Of a stretch of 64,000 bases of DNA, positions 15,596-23,265 are shown in pieces. Made by a program: the position numbers and the translations under genes. The notes beneath the pieces were generated by a model. That model was given only the letters and a program-made list of their open reading frames with translations, did not search any database and was not told where the DNA came from. How positions within the stretch are numbered: the first letter of the stretch is position 1; each line of letters begins with the position of its first letter. This stretch comes from Marinobacter halodurans (GTDB lineage: Bacteria > Pseudomonadota > Gammaproteobacteria > Pseudomonadales > Oleiphilaceae): assembly GCF_004327985.1 (NCBI RefSeq), contig NZ_SJDL01000004.1:124001-188000 (forward strand), in the 5' to 3' direction.

Positions 15596-17163
15596 TGGCG
15601 GAATCACCCATTGTTGACGAAAACGGCCGCCCCATCCGCAAGGCCGAGTTGAAGAAGGAACTGGCCGCGCCCTCGATGACCGGCGTGCGCCAGGTGTGGC
15701 ACAACGGCATTGCCAGCCACCTGACACCGGATCGCCTGGGCATGATCCTGCGGGCCGCTGAGAACAACGATGGCCATGATTACCTGACCCTGGCCGAGGA
15801 AATGGAAGAACGCGAACCGCACTATGCCTCCGTCCTCGGAACGCGAAAGCGCGCCGTCAGCGGCCTCGACGTAGTGGTGGAATCGGCCAGCGACGACCCG
15901 GCCGACGTGCGCCTGGCAGACGCCGTGCGGGACCTGGTGCGGGACACGGCCTTTGGCACCCTGGTCGAAGACCTGCTGGACGCCCTGGGCAAAGGCTATT
16001 CCGTGGCCGAGATCCTGTGGGCTACCCGGGGTGGCCAGTGGTGGCCCCGTGAGTACGTATGGCGTGATCCGCGCTTTTTCCGGTTTGATCAGGCCACCGG
16101 ACGCGAGCTGCGGCTGATCGATCCGCAGAACGTGGCGGAGGGAATCCCCCTGGCGCCCTACAAGTTCATTGTGCATCGCCCCCGGTTGAAGGCGGGCATC
16201 CCCATGCGCGGCGGCCTGGCCCGGTTGGTGGCCGTCTCCTACATGGCCAAGAGCTACACCCTGACCGACTGGTTGGCCTTTGCCGAGGTGTTCGGCATGC
16301 CGCTGCGTCTGGGTCGTTACAACAGCAACGCAAAGCCAGACGAGGTGGACATCCTGCGTGCCGCTGTGGCCAATCTCGGCTCGGATGCGGCCGCCATCCT
16401 GCCCGAAGGCATGAAGATCGAGTTCCAGGAAATCGCCAACACCCAGGGCGGGGCCGACCTGTTCAAAGGCCTGGCTGAGTGGATCGACAAGCAGACCAGC
16501 AAGGCGGTGCTGGGCCAGACCATGACAGCGGACGACGGTTCCAGCCAGTCCCAGGCAACGGTCCATAACGACGTGCGCGAAGACATCCAGCGCGCCGACG
16601 CCCGCCACCTGGGCCACACCCTGAGCCGGGACCTGGTCAAGCCGTTCATCGACCTGAACTATGGCGTGCAGCGCCGCTACCCCGCGGTCCGTATACACAT
16701 CCCCGAGCCGGAGGATCTCCAGCAGCTGGTGGCCGCGCTGAAGGACCTGGTACCGCTCGGCCTGCGGGTGGAACGTTCGGTGATCTCCGACAGGCTGGGC
16801 CTGCCTGATCCGGCGAAGGATGCGGAGGTCCTGCAGCCGCCAGCGGCGGGTTTACCGTTCCAGGAAACTGCCCCTAACCGGTCTTTAAATGCCGCTCAAA
16901 ACCGGGAGTCTGTCGTCGATCAACACGACCCGGACTTCCAGAAGATCGCCGAGACCGAGGACGAGTGGCAGCCACAGCTGGCACCAATGATCGATCCGAT
17001 CGAACGCCTGGCAAAGCGCATCGCTGACGAGGGCGGCGACGAAAGTGACTTCCTCGCCCGCCTGGGTGAAGTGCTGGAGGAGATGGACGAGACCGAACTG
17101 GTCAAGCGCCTGGCGTCCTCGACTTTTAAGGCCCGGGGCCTCGGTAATGCGGAGGGGCGCTGA
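15595..17163 (+). CDS. Portal protein, DUF935 (Mu gp29-like)
   Basis: 522 residues. Forms the dodecameric portal at the head vertex through which DNA enters. The DUF935 hallmark stretches are visible: EEREPHYASVLGTRKRAV, GKGYSVAEILW, MAKSYTLTDWLAFAEVFGMPLRLG and GQTMTADDGSSQSQATVH. The C-terminal 100 residues are acidic and less conserved. Starts on the last base of the terminase stop and ends one base before the F gene ATG. Confidence 0.93.
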   Translation: MAESPIVDENGRPIRKAELKKELAAPSMTGVRQVWHNGIASHLTPDRLGMILRAAENNDGHDYLTLAEEMEEREPHYASVLGTRKRAVSGLDVVVESASDDPADVRLADAVRDLVRDTAFGTLVEDLLDALGKGYSVAEILWATRGGQWWPREYVWRDPRFFRFDQATGRELRLIDPQNVAEGIPLAPYKFIVHRPRLKAGIPMRGGLARLVAVSYMAKSYTLTDWLAFAEVFGMPLRLGRYNSNAKPDEVDILRAAVANLGSDAAAILPEGMKIEFQEIANTQGGADLFKGLAEWIDKQTSKAVLGQTMTADDGSSQSQATVHNDVREDIQRADARHLGHTLSRDLVKPFIDLNYGVQRRYPAVRIHIPEPEDLQQLVAALKDLVPLGLRVERSVISDRLGLPDPAKDAEVLQPPAAGLPFQETAPNRSLNAAQNRESVVDQHDPDFQKIAETEDEWQPQLAPMIDPIERLAKRIADEGGDESDFLARLGEVLEEMDETELVKRLASSTFKARGLGNAEGR

Positions 17164-18446
17164 TGGCCAACTTCGGGGCGGGCCCGGTACCGCGTGACAC
17201 GCTGGATTACTTTCGAGGCAAGGACCTGCGGGTCGGCTTCGATTATCAAGACGTCTGGGGCCAGGAACACGCTCACGCCTTCACCGTCGCCAAGGCCATG
17301 AAGCTGGACATCCTGGACGACATCCGGTCCGGGTTGGACGAGGCCCTGGCCGAGGGCAAGACGTTCCGCGACTTTGCCAGGGACGTTAAACCGAAGCTGC
17401 AGCAGAAAGGCTGGTGGGGCGTCAAGGAAGAGATCGACCCGAACACCGGCGAACGCCGGGAAGTGCAGCTGGGATCCCCGCGCCGCCTCAAGACCATCTA
17501 CCAGTCCAACCTGCGCAGCGCCCGGGCGGCGGGCCAGTGGCAACGCATCCAGCACACCAAGGAAAGCCTGCCGTACCTGCTCTATGAGTTGGGCCCTAGC
17601 GAGAACCACCGGGACGAGCATGTGAAATGGGCGGGCACACTGCTGCCAGTGGACCACCCCTGGTGGCGTGATCACATGCCGCCGAACGGCTACGGGTGCA
17701 AATGCCGGGTGCGCCAGGTATCGCAGGTGGAGGCCGAGCGGCTGGACCGAGACGGCGTCCGGGACCCGCGCGCCGAAATCGAAACGGATCCGGAGACTGG
17801 TCTGCCCACGGGCCGCCGGGTGCGCCGCACAATGCCGGTTCGGCGTGAGCCGCCGCCGACCCAGACCGTCAGCTACACCAACCGGCGTACGGGCGAGATG
17901 GTCCAGGTAGACCAGGGCCTGCACCCGGCCTGGGCCAGCAACCCGGGGCAGGATCGGGTTCGAGTGCTGCGGGACCGCATGACCGCCAAACTGGATACGG
18001 CCGATCAGCGCCTGGCCAAGGCCACAACGCGTGACGTCATGGCGTCGCCGATACTGGACCAGTGGGTAACGAGGCCAGACGGTGAACTGCCGGCCGGCGT
18101 TGTGGATCGCCGGGCCCAGTCGGCGCTGAGCGCGACCACCCAGGTGGTGCGGCTGTCGCCGGATACGTTCAGCAAGCAGGCTCGGCAGCACGCGGATCTG
18201 GCGATTGACGATTACCGTCAACTACCGGACATCGTGTCCGGAGGCATTCTGATCGGGCAGGACGACCGCACGCTGGTGGCCTTTCGTAGCCGGCCAGGCG
18301 ATACCAGGAACCGGTGGTGGAAGGTGGTCATCAAACGCACCGGCGACGCCCAGCGTCTGTACGTGGTGAGCTACCAGAAAGCGGATGACAGGGAGTTGCG
18401 CCGGATCCGGCGCCAGGGCAAGGTGCTTCGAGCGGTGGAGCAATAG
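17163..18446 (+). CDS. F: Head morphogenesis protein F with C-terminal PBECR-type nuclease domain
   Basis: 427 residues. Residues 1 to about 200 match the Mu gpF/SPP1 gp7 minor head domain, with the marker WWRDHMPPNGYGCKCRVRQVS near 169-189. From about 260 a separate domain follows the linker SNPGQDRVRVLRDRM and ends with WKVVIKRTGDAQRLYVVSYQKADDRELRRIRRQG. This resembles the phage Barnase-EndoU-ColicinE5/D-RelE-like (PBECR) nuclease fold seen fused to F-like proteins. Such domains may enter the cell with phage DNA and act on host RNA or tRNA; activity here is inferred. Confidence 0.85.
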   Translation: MANFGAGPVPRDTLDYFRGKDLRVGFDYQDVWGQEHAHAFTVAKAMKLDILDDIRSGLDEALAEGKTFRDFARDVKPKLQQKGWWGVKEEIDPNTGERREVQLGSPRRLKTIYQSNLRSARAAGQWQRIQHTKESLPYLLYELGPSENHRDEHVKWAGTLLPVDHPWWRDHMPPNGYGCKCRVRQVSQVEAERLDRDGVRDPRAEIETDPETGLPTGRRVRRTMPVRREPPPTQTVSYTNRRTGEMVQVDQGLHPAWASNPGQDRVRVLRDRMTAKLDTADQRLAKATTRDVMASPILDQWVTRPDGELPAGVVDRRAQSALSATTQVVRLSPDTFSKQARQHADLAIDDYRQLPDIVSGGILIGQDDRTLVAFRSRPGDTRNRWWKVVIKRTGDAQRLYVVSYQKADDRELRRIRRQGKVLRAVEQ

Positions 18447-18458
18447 GGCCGGCGCACG

Positions 18459-18497
18459 GTGGGGCCTGCCTCCCGCATTGGGTGCGGGCAACCCCAC
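18459..18497 (+). terminator. Nested stem-loop after the F gene
   Basis: Outer stem GTGGGG/CCCCAC encloses an inner stem CCCGCA/TGCGGG with a TTGGG loop, 12 bp past the F stop. It has no T tract, so it may need Rho or serve as an mRNA 3' end protector. Confidence 0.55.
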
Positions 18498-18669
18498 ATT
18501 GCGCTCTGCCCTTCATCCTGAGAGGCAGGCTACGGCAGGCAGATTCATCACCGTGTCGCGTGCGCCGGAGTTCAGTATACTGGCGCGGCCTCGGTAAGTG
18601 CAATTATGACCCAAAGCGGGCCGATTCTCAGAACGCCCTCAGACGCTCTCTAAGGCCCTTGGTGAAGCT

Positions 18670-18710
18670 GGCGCTATCAGCGCCGGGGCCAGACCCCGAA
18701 AAACGTTTTT
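18670..18710 (+). terminator. Tandem hairpins with terminal T run
   Basis: GGCGCT-ATC-AGCGCC is followed at once by CGGGG-CCAGA-CCCCG and then AAAAACGTTTTT, a self-complementary 12-mer ending in five Ts. It would insulate the late promoter at 18832 from upstream transcription. The remainder of the 442-bp gap (18447-18888) has no convincing gene. Confidence 0.65.
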
Positions 18711-18831
18711 AAAGGGGTGTTAAATGCCTTTGCGGCGATTGCCAGGATAACGCCGGGTTCGATATCCTGATATCCGGTTGCGGTGCCGGCCAGCACCGTC
18801 TCGATTTACCCCCGCTGAAACCCTCCCCTAA

Positions 18832-18888
18832 TTACCCCTGAACCCTCTCAGGATCATTCGAGCCTGTCGGCGCCGTTACTGTGGCGCC
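18832..18888 (+). promoter_or_regulatory. Late promoter 2, activator dyad at -44.5, leaderless start
   Basis: The dyad CCTGA-N6-TCAGG is at 18837-18852 and TACTGT at 18877-18882. The ATG at 18889 sits exactly at the predicted +1. Distances from dyad to -10 and to ATG equal those at 11508-11564 to the base. No Shine-Dalgarno sequence precedes the ATG. Inferred target of the Mor/C-type activator; it would drive the capsid and tail genes. Confidence 0.82.
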
Positions 18889-19911
18889 ATGGACAACACA
18901 AACGCATTCCGTTTCGGCCTTGCCAAGGCCCTCAATACCGAACCGGCTCCTGGCGACCGCCTGGCGCTCAACGTCGAGCTGCCCTCTGGCGAAGTACCGG
19001 ACTGGGTTGAGCTGTTGCCTGCCGGCGAGCTGCTGACCGGCCGCGATGGCCGTACCTGGCGTAACCGTGATCCGCAAGCCCTGGTGGACCAGTTCGATCT
19101 CCGAGGGCTGGACCTGGTCATCGACTGGGAGCACGCCAGCGAGCACCGGGCCCCCAAGGGCGAGGACGCTCCGGCGGCGGGCTGGGTCAAGCAGCTGGAG
19201 GTGCGCGACGGCGCCGTCTGGGGCCGCGTGGAGTGGACCGAAAAGGCGGCCGCCCAGCTCCAGCGCAAGGAATACCGCTATCTCTCCCCCGTTTTCCTGT
19301 TTACCCGCGATGAGCGCCAGATTGTCCGGCTCACCAGCGCGGGCCTTACCAACCAACCCAACCTGGCGCTCACAGCGCTTAACCAGCAAACCCACCAGGA
19401 GGATTTCCCCGTGTGGAAAGATCTGCTCAAAAAGCTGGGTCTGCCCGAGGACGCGACTGAGGCGCAGGCGATTGCTGCCCTCAATCAGGTCCAGGCGGAT
19501 CTGGAGATCGCGAAGAATCGGGAGGCCACGCCCAGCCTTGACAAGTACGTCCCCCGGGCTGACTTCGACCAGGCACAGACTCGCGCCGCGAATGCGGAAC
19601 AGAAGCTGGAGACCCTGAAGAAGGAGCGCGAGGACGAGGCCATTGAGTCCGCCATCAACCAGGCCCTGGAAGACGGCAAGATCGCGCCGGCGACGGTCGA
19701 CTACCACAAGGCCCAGTGTCGGACCGAGGGTGGCCTGGAACGCTTCAAAGCGTTTGTGGACAGCGCGCCGGTTGTCACCGGTGACTCCGGTCTCGATAAC
19801 CGCGACGTTCCTGGGGCGGCTGGCAAGGCCCTCAACACCGAGACCCTGAAGATTGCCCAGATGATGGGTAACTCCGAGCAGGATCTCAAAACCTACGGAG
19901 GGCTCAACTGA
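18889..19911 (+). CDS. I: Capsid maturation protease with C-terminal scaffold (Mu I)
   Basis: 340 residues. The N-terminal half is the Mu-I protease: LVIDWEHASEHRAPKGEDAPAAGWV (about 77-101) and YRYLSPVFLFTRDE (about 130-143) hold the likely catalytic His and Ser. The C-terminal half is a charged coiled-coil scaffold (FDQAQTRAANAEQKLETLKKERED) that shapes the procapsid and is later digested. An internal in-frame start at 19411 would make the scaffold alone. The mRNA is predicted to be leaderless at this ATG. Confidence 0.92.
   Translation: MDNTNAFRFGLAKALNTEPAPGDRLALNVELPSGEVPDWVELLPAGELLTGRDGRTWRNRDPQALVDQFDLRGLDLVIDWEHASEHRAPKGEDAPAAGWVKQLEVRDGAVWGRVEWTEKAAAQLQRKEYRYLSPVFLFTRDERQIVRLTSAGLTNQPNLALTALNQQTHQEDFPVWKDLLKKLGLPEDATEAQAIAALNQVQADLEIAKNREATPSLDKYVPRADFDQAQTRAANAEQKLETLKKEREDEAIESAINQALEDGKIAPATVDYHKAQCRTEGGLERFKAFVDSAPVVTGDSGLDNRDVPGAAGKALNTETLKIAQMMGNSEQDLKTYGGLN
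19411..19911 (+). CDS. Z: Internal in-frame scaffold protein (Mu Z-like)
   Basis: 166 residues from a GTG inside gene I. A perfect AGGAGG at 19397-19402 lies 8 bases before this GTG, in the same frame as the protease. Such a site would be a strange accident inside a gene that has no ribosome site of its own. Mu makes its scaffold Z by exactly this kind of internal start in gene I. It would begin M-WKDLLKKLGLPEDATEAQ and contain the whole coiled coil. Confidence 0.8.
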   Translation: MWKDLLKKLGLPEDATEAQAIAALNQVQADLEIAKNREATPSLDKYVPRADFDQAQTRAANAEQKLETLKKEREDEAIESAINQALEDGKIAPATVDYHKAQCRTEGGLERFKAFVDSAPVVTGDSGLDNRDVPGAAGKALNTETLKIAQMMGNSEQDLKTYGGLN

Positions 19912-20309
19912 TGCTGACCCAAGACCGCATGACCGCTCACCGCGACGCCGAGGTGATGCCCTACGCCGTGGCGGCGGGCGAAACCATTCACCTGGGCGCC
20001 CAGGTGGCGGTGAACGCTACCGGCTTCCTGGTCGCCGGCAAGACGGCTACTGGGCTGACCTACATCGGGCGCGCCGATGCCCATGTGGACAACAGCGCCG
20101 GCGCGGATGGCGACGAGATTGTCCTGGTGCGTCGCAAGAAAGCCTTCCTCTGGAAGAACGACACCACGGATCCGGTCGGCCAGAGCCTGGTCGGTAAACC
20201 CTGTTACATCCTGGACGACGAGACCGTCGCCGGCACGGATGGCACTGGCACTCGCTCTGAGTCCGGTGTCGTGCTGGCTGTCGAGTCTGCTGGCGTCTGG
20301 GTCGAGTAA
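19911..20309 (+). CDS. Head decoration-like small capsid protein
   Basis: 132 residues, beta-rich, between scaffold and major capsid genes, where Mu-like and lambda-like phages often carry a decoration or stabilising protein. Resembles DUF2190-type proteins in size and in its AVAAGETIHLGAQVAVNATGF-like start region. Starts on the last base of the previous stop. Confidence 0.7.
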   Translation: MLTQDRMTAHRDAEVMPYAVAAGETIHLGAQVAVNATGFLVAGKTATGLTYIGRADAHVDNSAGADGDEIVLVRRKKAFLWKNDTTDPVGQSLVGKPCYILDDETVAGTDGTGTRSESGVVLAVESAGVWVE

Positions 20310-20320
20310 GGAGAGCACCT

Positions 20321-21241
20321 GTGATCGTAAATAAATCAGCACTCGATGGCGTTTTCTTCAACCTGAAGACGACGTTCAACCGCGCCCTCCAGGCCGCTGA
20401 GCCGGAGTGGGACAAGATCGCCATGAAGGTGACCTCAACCTCCTCCGAGAACCGGTACAAGTGGATGGAGCGTTTCCCGGCCATGCGCAAGTGGGTCGGC
20501 GAGAAGGTGGTCAAGCAGCTCAAAGGCCAGGGCTACACCATCATCAACGATGACTTTGAGGCCACCATTGAGGTGGACCGCAACGACATCGAGGACGACA
20601 CCCTGGGCATCTACGGACCGGAGGCCGAGATGGCCGGCTACAGCTCCGCCCACCTGCCGGATGAACTGGTGTTTGACCTGGTCAACGCCGGCTTCGTTGA
20701 GCTGGGCTACGACGGCCAGCCGTTCTTCGACACCGACCATCCGGTGGGTAAAAAGGATGGCAGCACCGTCAGCGTCTCCAACAAGGGCACGGCCAAGCTG
20801 AGCTTTGCCACCCTGGCCGCTGCGCAGGGCAGCTTCGGTGCCGCCCGCACCTCGCTGCGCAAGATGAAGGACGACGAGGAGCGCCCGCTCAACATCAAGC
20901 CCAACGTCCTGCTGGTGCCGCCGGCACTGGAAGACACTGCCCGGGCGCTGATGAGCGTGGAGCGCCTGGAGGACGGCAAACCCAACCCCTACCGCAATGC
21001 CGCGGAAGTGGTGGTCTCCTCCCGCCTGACCTCAGATACCGCGTGGTTCCTGCTGGACACCACCAAACCCGTGAAACCGTTCATCTTCCAGGAGCGCAAG
21101 GCGCCCGTGTTCGTCTCCCAGACCAACATGGACAGCGACAGCGTGTTCCTGCAGAAGAAGTACCGCTACGGCGCGGAAGCTCGCGGCGCGGCTGGCTACA
21201 GCTTCTGGCAGATGGCCTACGGCTCAGACGGTTCGGTGTAA
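20321..21241 (+). CDS. T: Major capsid protein, Mu gpT-like
   Basis: 306 residues from a GTG after AAGGAG. Forms the icosahedral shell. Family-typical stretches: LKTTFNRALQAAEPEWDKIAMKV, ENRYKWMERFPAMRKWVGEK, DLVNAGFVELGYDGQPFFDTDHP, and the C-terminal end GYSFWQMAYGSDG. Length equals Mu gpT (about 305). A strong terminator follows. Confidence 0.95.
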   Translation: MIVNKSALDGVFFNLKTTFNRALQAAEPEWDKIAMKVTSTSSENRYKWMERFPAMRKWVGEKVVKQLKGQGYTIINDDFEATIEVDRNDIEDDTLGIYGPEAEMAGYSSAHLPDELVFDLVNAGFVELGYDGQPFFDTDHPVGKKDGSTVSVSNKGTAKLSFATLAAAQGSFGAARTSLRKMKDDEERPLNIKPNVLLVPPALEDTARALMSVERLEDGKPNPYRNAAEVVVSSRLTSDTAWFLLDTTKPVKPFIFQERKAPVFVSQTNMDSDSVFLQKKYRYGAEARGAAGYSFWQMAYGSDGSV

Positions 21242-21263
21242 ACCGGGCCCGTTTATTGATCTG

Positions 21264-21294
21264 AAAATGGCCGGGCGTGCGCCTGGCCATTTTT
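21264..21294 (+). terminator. Rho-independent terminator after the capsid gene
   Basis: AAAATGGCC-g-GGC, GTGC loop, GCC-t-GGCCATTTT followed by another T: a long near-perfect stem with A/T flanks. It would cut most transcription after the capsid gene, giving much capsid mRNA and less tail mRNA. Read-through must supply the genes downstream, since no new promoter is evident. Confidence 0.88.
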
Positions 21295-21321
21295 GAACCG
21301 CACACGCACCAGGAGGGCACC

Positions 21322-21618
21322 ATGGCTGCCACCAAAACCAGCAAGGCAAGCACCGACAAGGCTGCCGCCAATGCCGGCGCCACTGATCCGAAAGCGCAAC
21401 CGCAAAACACGCCGCCTGCGGCCGACGCCAAGACCACCACCGCGCCGGAGACCAAGCGCATCGCGGTGAAGTCGATGACGCCCAGCTTCCGCCGGGCCGG
21501 CTTCGAGTTCAGCCGTACCGAACGGATCCTGGACGTTCGCAAGTTGACCGACGAGCAGCTCCAGGCCATCCAGGATGAGCCTCGCCTGGTGGTCCGCTCG
21601 GTAGGTCAGGACGACTGA
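21322..21618 (+). CDS. HI1506-like protein (Mu gp35 position)
   Basis: 98 residues: an Ala/Lys/Thr-rich disordered N-terminal half (ASTDKAAANAGATDPK), then a compact C-terminal motif KSMTPSFRRAGFEFSRTERILDV...LQAIQDEPRLVV found in the HI1506/gp35 family. Probably a head-tail connector or capsid accessory. AGGAGG precedes the ATG. Confidence 0.75.
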   Translation: MAATKTSKASTDKAAANAGATDPKAQPQNTPPAADAKTTTAPETKRIAVKSMTPSFRRAGFEFSRTERILDVRKLTDEQLQAIQDEPRLVVRSVGQDD

Positions 21619-21619
21619 T

Positions 21620-22036
21620 ATGGCTGTCTACGCCACGCTGCAGAACCTGCTGGACCGCTTCGGTACCGACGCCCTGCTGATCGCCGCCGACCGTGACGGC
21701 GACGGACAGGTGGACGCCGACGTGGTCGAGCAGGCTCTGGCCGACGCCGATGCCGAGATCGACACCTACGTTGGCCAGCAGTACCAGCTGCCCCTTCCGA
21801 CCGTGCCGCGCATCCTGACCAAGCTGGCGGTAGACATCACCTTCGATACGTTGTCACCCGAAGCGGATACCGCGACTGAGCATCGTCAGACGCGCCGGGA
21901 AAAGGCGATCGAGCTGCTCAAAGCCATTGCCCGGGGTGAGGTCAGCCTGGGCATTCAGCAGGGGTCACCGGTGCGCATCAAGCCGGAGATCAGCTATCGC
22001 CCAAGGCGATGGGGCCGTGACCGGAGGCTGACATGA
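21620..22036 (+). CDS. DUF1320 protein, Mu gp36-like (head-tail connector)
   Basis: 138 residues. Typical start YATLQNLLDRFGTDALLIAADRDGDGQVDADVVEQALADADAEID (about 4-48) and a helical bundle resembling gp6-type adaptor proteins. It likely joins portal to tail. Overlaps the next gene by 4 bases. Confidence 0.85.
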   Translation: MAVYATLQNLLDRFGTDALLIAADRDGDGQVDADVVEQALADADAEIDTYVGQQYQLPLPTVPRILTKLAVDITFDTLSPEADTATEHRQTRREKAIELLKAIARGEVSLGIQQGSPVRIKPEISYRPRRWGRDRRLT

Positions 22037-22494
22037 GCGTTTCCCTGCGCACGGACTTCTCTGACGTTGACCGCTTGCAGACCCGGATCGGCCGCCTGGC
22101 CAATCCGGACCGGCGTGCCCTGGGTGAGCAGTTGGGCAGTCTGGTGGAGAGCCAGACCCGCCGGCGCATCAGTGAAGACCAGGAATCCCCCGATGGCGTG
22201 CCCTGGGCACCCTGGACGGCCGCCTATGCAAAGCGCCGCCACGGCGGCCATTCGCTGCTGCAGGGCGAGGGCAACCTGATGGACAGCATCGGCTTCGACG
22301 TCCAGGACGACCACGTGGAAGTGGGCTCGAACCTGATCTACGCCCGAATCCACCAGGAAGGCGGCGAGCCCGACATGGCCCCGGGGCCTGCCGGCATTCC
22401 CGCCCGCCCTTACCTGGGTTTTTCCCAAGACAACCTGGCCGAGATCGAGGCCGTCGCTGACCGTTGGCTGGACCGGCACCTGGAGAAGTCATGA
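22033..22494 (+). CDS. G: Virion morphogenesis protein gpG-like (tail completion)
   Basis: 153 residues. Pattern GVPWAPWTAAYAKRR, LLQGEGNLMDSIGFDV, VEVGSNLIYARIHQEGG and IPARPYLGFSQ defines the phage virion morphogenesis (tail completion) family. In Mu, G lies next to F; here it sits after gp36, as in several B3-like phages. Confidence 0.88.
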   Translation: MSVSLRTDFSDVDRLQTRIGRLANPDRRALGEQLGSLVESQTRRRISEDQESPDGVPWAPWTAAYAKRRHGGHSLLQGEGNLMDSIGFDVQDDHVEVGSNLIYARIHQEGGEPDMAPGPAGIPARPYLGFSQDNLAEIEAVADRWLDRHLEKS

Positions 22495-23030
22495 CGAACG
22501 GAGACATCAACCTGGCGCGAGACGCGATCGTCGCCACGATCAAACAGGCACTGCCGGAGCTGCGTGATTGCCAGGCCCATGGGGGGCGGTTCGATCTCCC
22601 GGAATTGCAGCGTTGGAGCCGGCGAGCGCCGGCGGTCCTGGTCGCGGCCGTGCAGGTCCCCGTGGTTGCCGACAACCATACGCGCCAGGTGCAGGTGCGC
22701 TGGGTCGCCTATGTCGTCACTCGTGACACCCCGCAGGCCGCCCGCGACGTGGCCGCACTGGACTATGCCGAAGCGCTTCTGCGGTGCGTCAAAGGCAATC
22801 GCTGGGGGCTCGATAACACCCAGCGCCCGGAGAACCTGGCGGCCGAGAACCTCTACAGCGGTCAGGCCGACCGCCAGGGCATGGCCCTCTGGGCGGTGAG
22901 CTGGCAGCAGGGGCTTGCCCTGAGAGCCACGGACCTATCGAGCCTGGCCGACTTCCGGATTTACAGCGCCACGCACCAGGTGGGCGATGGCCCAGCCACC
23001 GAGAGCTACACCGACATACCTGTCGGGTAA
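22491..23030 (+). CDS. DUF1834 protein, Mu gp37-like
   Basis: 179 residues, start overlapping the previous stop (ATGA). Family-like beta-rich core (RRAPAVLVAAVQVPVV, QVQVRWVAYVVTRD) and a loop rich in N and Q. Acts at the head-tail junction or as tail terminator in Mu-like phages; assigned by order and pattern. Confidence 0.8.
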   Translation: MTNGDINLARDAIVATIKQALPELRDCQAHGGRFDLPELQRWSRRAPAVLVAAVQVPVVADNHTRQVQVRWVAYVVTRDTPQAARDVAALDYAEALLRCVKGNRWGLDNTQRPENLAAENLYSGQADRQGMALWAVSWQQGLALRATDLSSLADFRIYSATHQVGDGPATESYTDIPVG

Positions 23031-23043
23031 CGAGGAGAGACCC

Positions 23044-23265
23044 GTGAACGGAAAAACGACCAAGCGATACATCAAACCGGCCCGCGAGGGCCTGGTGGTG
23101 CGCCAGCCGCAAAACGGCCGCCCGCTGCCCGCCGAGGGTGCGCTGGTGGACTGGAGCGGCTACTGGGTGCGCCGTAAGGCGGAGGGCTCCATCGTGGAGA
23201 CCAAGGCCCCGGCGAAAACCAAGGCCAAGCCCCAGGGCGACGCCAAGCAGAAGGAGGCTGAATAA
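23044..23265 (+). CDS. DUF2635 protein, Mu gp38-like
   Basis: 73 residues from a GTG after GAGGAGA. Family core GLVVRQPQNGRPLPAEGALVDWSGYWVRR, then a Lys/Ala-rich tail. Always encoded just before the tail sheath gene in Mu-like phages. Its stop overlaps the sheath ATG by one base. Confidence 0.85.
   Translation: MNGKTTKRYIKPAREGLVVRQPQNGRPLPAEGALVDWSGYWVRRKAEGSIVETKAPAKTKAKPQGDAKQKEAE

Noticed and set aside
18482-18712. Small plus-strand frames in the gap before gene I
   Set aside because: No ribosome sites, Ser/Arg/Pro-rich random sequence, and the region consists of hairpins and a promoter.
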